Part shown: positions 7,868 through 10,415 of the stretch, in pieces
How positions within the stretch are numbered: position 1 is the stretch's first letter
Layout: each line of letters starts with the position of its first letter
NCBI GenBank assembly: GCA_036786445.1
Contig: DAIQRD010000089.1
Coordinates: forward strand, 1-10,415
Source of the DNA: JAAZMF01 sp036786445
GTDB taxonomy: Bacteria; Bacillota; Limnochordia; DTU087
DNA: 10,415 nt
Reading direction: 5' to 3'
Program-made: the position numbers and the translations under genes
Notes under the pieces: model-generated
The model's database searches: none
What the model saw: the letters and a program-made list of their open reading frames with translations, nothing else
Told to the model about the DNA's origin: nothing

Positions 7868-7911
7868 TGGGAAACTTGGTTTTGCCAGATGATGCAGGGG
7901 CAAGGCTGAGC

Positions 7912-7919
7912 AAGGGAGG
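7912..7919 (+). promoter_or_regulatory. SD site ahead of the phosphodiesterase gene
   Basis: AAGGGAGG is a good SD match. Nine bases downstream, in the phosphodiesterase frame, is ATC (7929-7931), not ATG, GTG or TTG. The TTG at 7924 is close to the SD but in another frame. The site supports initiation near 7929 and makes the missing start codon conspicuous. Confidence 0.6.
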
Positions 7920-7928
7920 CAACTTGAG

Positions 7929-8435
7929 ATCAAGGTTAATTTCCGAATTGGAGTATTGTCCGATACACATATCCCCATGCGGGGTAGGTATTTGCCGGCA
8001 GAGATCTTCACAGCCTTTGCTGGTGTGGACATGATTTTGCACGCCGGCGATATCATGGAATGGTCAGTGATAAGGGAGCTTTCTACCTTGGCACCGGTGG
8101 AGGCCGTCTATGGTAACATGGATTATCCCGAGATCAGGCAGAGGCTCGCTGGGCGACGTATTATTGAGATGGGCGGCATGCGGATAGGGCTTATTCATGG
8201 TGATGGCGCGGGCTCCAATACGGTGGCTAGAGCCAGACAAGCTTTTTCCCGCGTTAACTGTATAGTCTTTGGTCATAGTCATCGACCTTACAACGAGATG
8301 CACGGCGAAACTCTGCTGTTTAACCCAGGCTCTCCCACTGATCGTCGCATGATGCCCATGGGGTCATACGGTCTTATACATATAGCTGATGGCGAGATCT
8401 GGGGAGAGCATTACTATATAGAACCGGTCAAATAG
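7929..8435 (+). CDS. YfcE/MJ0936-type metallophosphoesterase, start codon unclear
   Basis: This is a small calcineurin-like phosphodiesterase; relatives act on model phosphodiesters or cyclic nucleotides, and the natural substrate here is unknown. All metal-binding motifs are present. With ATC 7929 as residue 1, they are SDTH (D12, H14), HAGD (D41), YGNMD (N63), IHGDG (H90) and FGHSH (H116, H118), followed by the NPGS turn. This gives 168 residues, within the family's usual range. The frame is open upstream to 7893 but has no ATG, GTG or TTG before the TTG at 7956, which codes for the Leu of LSDTH; starting there would delete the first beta strand (RIGV). Possibilities are a rare ATC start (7929), an ATT start (7947), a base error turning ATG into ATC, or a lost base linking the frame to ATG 7867 or TTG 7924. 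The gene lies between rsmE and mtaB, an addition to the B. subtilis order. Function is confident, 5' end is not. Confidence 0.85.
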   Translation: MKVNFRIGVLSDTHIPMRGRYLPAEIFTAFAGVDMILHAGDIMEWSVIRELSTLAPVEAVYGNMDYPEIRQRLAGRRIIEMGGMRIGLIHGDGAGSNTVARARQAFSRVNCIVFGHSHRPYNEMHGETLLFNPGSPTDRRMMPMGSYGLIHIADGEIWGEHYYIEPVK

Positions 8436-8473
8436 AGGCTTTGACCATAGATAAAGCTGGGTCAGGGGGGCAT

Positions 8474-9811
8474 ATGGGCGTGGCGGGCAAGCAGGTGGCT
8501 TTCTATACTCTGGGTTGTAAGCTCAATCAATATGATACCCAGTCTCTCCTGGAACTGTTTCGGCAACGAGGTTACAGCGTTGTCGATTTTAACGATATGG
8601 CAGATGTATATGTCATAAACACTTGCACGGTGACTGGCAGTGGTGAGCGCAAATCCCGGCAAGCCATCAATCGAGCAGTGCGCAACAATCCCCAAGCTAC
8701 AATAGTGGTGACAGGGTGCTATGCCCAAACCGCCCCTGGGGATGTTGCGGGGCTCAAAGGAGTCGACTTGGTCATTGGCAACCAGGATCGGGATTGCATC
8801 GTTGACATGGTGGAAGAGGTTGCAGTCCTACAAAGACCCCAGGTCTTGGTAAGCGACATATTTCAAGCTAGGGAGTTTGAAGAGCTTCCCATTTTGGAGT
8901 TTACTGGTCGCACCCGGGCGACACTTAAGATTCAGGATGGGTGCAACCAGTTTTGTTCCTACTGTAAGATCCCGTATGCCCGGGGACCCAGTCGCAGTCG
9001 GGACTTAGCAGCAATTATCGCTGAGGCTAAGCGCTTGGCTAGTAGGGGATTTCGGGAGATAGTCCTAACGGGCATACATCTGGGTGCCTATGGCTTGGAC
9101 CTGAATCCGCCTTCCAGCTTGGCCGCAGTGATTCGAGCCCTTGATGAGGTAGATAACCTAGCCCGCCTGCGCTTGGGATCAGTCGATGCTCCGGAAATAG
9201 ATGGGGAATTGATCAAGACATTGCGGGATCACCTCAAGGCTTGCCGCCATCTGCATATTCCTTTACAGGCCGGTGATGATGGAATCCTCAAAGCTATGCG
9301 GCGCCCCTATACACTAGGGGAATATCGGGCCGTTATAGAGCAAATTCGGCATCATCTGCCGGAAGTCGCCATTACTACAGATATCATTGTGGGATTCCCC
9401 GGCGAGACCGAGGCACAGTTCCAGGCAGCCCTGGAATTTGTGCGGGAGATGGCTTTTACTCGGCTACACGTCTTCCGTTATTCGCCCCGGAAAGGTACTC
9501 CGGCGGCTCGTTTCCCCCACCAGATCCCAACGCCCATCAAGAATCAGCGCAGCAAGGAGATGATTGAATTGGGCCACGAGCTGAGCCTAGCTTTTCATCA
9601 AAGCTATGTGGGACGCCGCGTAGAGGTGCTTTGGGAGGAATCTAAGCCTAACCCCTTGGAAGACATCGAGGGTGAGCTTTGGGAGGGACACACTGCCACT
9701 TACGTAAAAGTACAAGCCCAGCGCTGCCAGGGTGAGCTAGGTGATCTCCAGATGGTGGAAATCCACCATGCCCACGAAGAAGGAATCTGCGGAAAAGTAG
9801 TGGAAGATTAG
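8474..9811 (+). CDS. mtaB: tRNA (N6-threonylcarbamoyladenosine37-C2)-methylthiotransferase MtaB
   Basis: MtaB converts t6A37 to ms2t6A37 in ANN-decoding tRNAs, using two Fe-S clusters and S-adenosylmethionine. The 445-residue protein has an N-terminal methylthiotransferase domain with TLGCKLNQYDT (Cys15), NTCTVT (Cys51) and TGCYAQ (Cys82), the ligands of the auxiliary cluster. The radical-SAM motif CNQFCSYC follows (Cys157, Cys161, Cys164), then PYARGPSRSR. A C-terminal TRAM-like domain covers roughly 375-440. The LGCKLNQ and IPYARG wording places it with MtaB (YqeV), not MiaB or RimO. The start is uncertain. ATG 8474 has AGGGGGG only 3 bases upstream, GTG 8480 has the same run at 9 bases, and a TTG at 8441 is also in frame but is poorly placed relative to its SD. 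Confidence 0.94.
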   Translation: MGVAGKQVAFYTLGCKLNQYDTQSLLELFRQRGYSVVDFNDMADVYVINTCTVTGSGERKSRQAINRAVRNNPQATIVVTGCYAQTAPGDVAGLKGVDLVIGNQDRDCIVDMVEEVAVLQRPQVLVSDIFQAREFEELPILEFTGRTRATLKIQDGCNQFCSYCKIPYARGPSRSRDLAAIIAEAKRLASRGFREIVLTGIHLGAYGLDLNPPSSLAAVIRALDEVDNLARLRLGSVDAPEIDGELIKTLRDHLKACRHLHIPLQAGDDGILKAMRRPYTLGEYRAVIEQIRHHLPEVAITTDIIVGFPGETEAQFQAALEFVREMAFTRLHVFRYSPRKGTPAARFPHQIPTPIKNQRSKEMIELGHELSLAFHQSYVGRRVEVLWEESKPNPLEDIEGELWEGHTATYVKVQAQRCQGELGDLQMVEIHHAHEEGICGKVVED

Positions 9812-9859
9812 TCGGGTATAAGATCAGGGGACGTTGATCCGAGGGAGGTGTGAGTAACA

Positions 9860-10207
9860 ATGGGCCTAGATTGCCTGTTTTGCCGGATTATTTCTCAGGA
9901 GATACCCAGTGATATAGTCTATGAGGATGACCTAGTATTGGCCTTTAGGGACATTAATCCCCAGGCGCCAGTCCATATTCTGGTGATCCCCAAAAGACAT
10001 ATTCCTACCATCGCTGATCTGGAGGAGACCGACAAAGAACTCATGGGACACATCCACATGGTTATCAAGGACTTGGCAGAAAAGGAAGGCATTGCCCAAG
10101 CTGGATACAGGGTTGTAGCCAACTGCCGAGAGAGTGCTGCCCAAAGTGTCTTCCATGTTCATTTCCATCTCCTGGGAGGCCGGAGCTTAGGCTGGCCACC
10201 CGGTTAG
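9860..10207 (+). CDS. hinT: HIT-family nucleotide hydrolase (HinT-like)
   Basis: This is a histidine-triad protein of the HINT branch, which hydrolyses purine nucleoside phosphoramidates and adenylates in the cytoplasm; the cellular role is poorly defined. The 115-residue length is typical. The catalytic triad motif is HVHFHLL (His99, His101, His103), preceded by AAQSVF and followed by GGR. The N-terminus has CLFC (Cys5, Cys8), and His47 lies in IPKRHIP, a set that often binds zinc in bacterial HINT proteins. The middle has the conserved AFRDINPQAPVHILVIPK. The ATG is preceded by GGAGGTG (9844-9850) at 9-base spacing. It sits between mtaB and rpsU, a neighbourhood seen in many Clostridia. Confidence 0.95.
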   Translation: MGLDCLFCRIISQEIPSDIVYEDDLVLAFRDINPQAPVHILVIPKRHIPTIADLEETDKELMGHIHMVIKDLAEKEGIAQAGYRVVANCRESAAQSVFHVHFHLLGGRSLGWPPG

Positions 10208-10209
10208 AG

Positions 10210-10239
10210 TTGACAGGCATACCAGTGGGCAGGTATAAT
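10210..10239 (+). promoter_or_regulatory. Consensus sigma-A promoter ahead of rpsU
   Basis: TTGACA (10210-10215) and TATAAT (10234-10239) both match the consensus exactly, with an 18-base spacer. The -35 box begins three bases after the hinT stop codon. Transcription would start near 10246. A promoter this strong fits a highly expressed ribosomal protein gene, and no terminator separates it from hinT, so read-through from upstream may add to it. Confidence 0.9.
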
Positions 10240-10245
10240 AGGGAT

Positions 10246-10363
10246 GAAATCGTACCTTCGCATCTGTAGCAGGGAGACCAGATATTAGTGGTTATTTACG
10301 GCCTTCTATTCATCTCCAGGCGCAGGCGCGGGCTATTGTTAGCGGCGGAGGGAGGGAAAATCG
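10246..10363 (+). promoter_or_regulatory. rpsU 5' leader of about 118 bases, function unknown
   Basis: The stretch between the predicted transcription start and the rpsU start codon is long for a simple leader. It can form one small hairpin, ATCTG (10262-10266) with CAGAT (10279-10283). Further down is a GC-rich segment (about 10318-10333) and then a purine-rich SD region. It does not match any leader class I recognise. A short GTG-initiated frame at 10288 runs into rpsU in another frame and lacks an SD, so I do not call it. An RNA with regulatory or stability function is possible but not shown. Confidence 0.35.
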
Positions 10364-10415
10364 TTGGCGCAAGTCAGAGTTGGCAAAGATGAATCCCTCG
10401 ATAGAGCGCTGCGCC
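10364..10415 (+). CDS. rpsU: 30S ribosomal protein S21 (bS21), 3' end missing
   Basis: The frame starting at TTG 10364 reads MAQVRVGKDESLDRALR, the characteristic N-terminus of bS21, before the window ends. Only 17 codons of the usual 55-60 are present. The SD run GGAGGG (10351-10356), itself preceded by GGAG, lies 7 bases before the TTG. No ATG is in frame nearby, so a TTG start is supported. bS21 is a small, basic 30S subunit protein near the mRNA exit region, where the anti-SD end of 16S rRNA lies. Following hinT/mtaB with its own promoter fits the usual Firmicutes order, in which a YqeY-like gene often comes next. Confidence 0.9.
   Translation, partial: MAQVRVGKDESLDRALR

Noticed and set aside
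9822..9839. GATCA / TGATC inverted repeat before hinT
   Set aside because: It is only five base pairs with an 8-base loop and no T-run; such repeats occur by chance and it does not resemble a terminator.
10288..10392. Short GTG-initiated frame in the rpsU leader
   Set aside because: It lacks a suitable SD, has no recognisable content and overlaps rpsU in another frame.

Overview
This window is a conserved housekeeping cluster of the Firmicutes type with about 52% GC by eye. All genes lie on the + strand and are tightly packed. The order is hemW (5' end cut off), hrcA, grpE, dnaK, dnaJ, prmA, rsmE, a YfcE-type phosphodiesterase, mtaB, hinT and rpsU (only the first 17 codons). The order hemW-hrcA-grpE-dnaK-dnaJ-prmA-rsmE-mtaB-rpsU matches the Bacillus/Clostridia dnaK locus. 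The 612-residue DnaK is the short Gram-positive size, the heat-shock genes carry a perfect CIRCE operator, and the Shine-Dalgarno (SD) sites are strong. A member of the Clostridia or a deep-branching relative is most likely; the species cannot be named from this sequence.

Region 1 (1-1112): most of hemW, a radical-SAM family heme chaperone. The window starts inside its Fe-S cysteine motif. Region 2 (1109-6129): a sigma-A-like promoter whose -35 box overlaps the hemW stop codon, a perfect CIRCE element just downstream of the expected transcription start, then hrcA (repressor), grpE, dnaK and dnaJ (Hsp70 chaperone machine). HrcA binding CIRCE would give the usual autoregulated loop. A structured gap separates hrcA from grpE. 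Region 3 (6156-9811): prmA and rsmE (ribosomal protein and 16S rRNA methylation), a small metallophosphoesterase, and mtaB (tRNA methylthiolation); these probably continue the same transcription unit. Region 4 (9860-10415): hinT, then a consensus promoter (TTGACA, 18 bases, TATAAT), a leader of about 118 bases, and the start of rpsU, which begins with TTG.

I found no mobile element, CRISPR array, rRNA, tRNA or defence system, and no wholly new system. No stretch over 300 bases lacks a gene. The points most worth a second look are: a cysteine-rich N-terminal extension on GrpE; the stacked inverted repeats at the hrcA-grpE junction and around the grpE start; the phosphodiesterase gene, which has no ATG, GTG or TTG at its expected start despite a good SD site; and the long rpsU leader.
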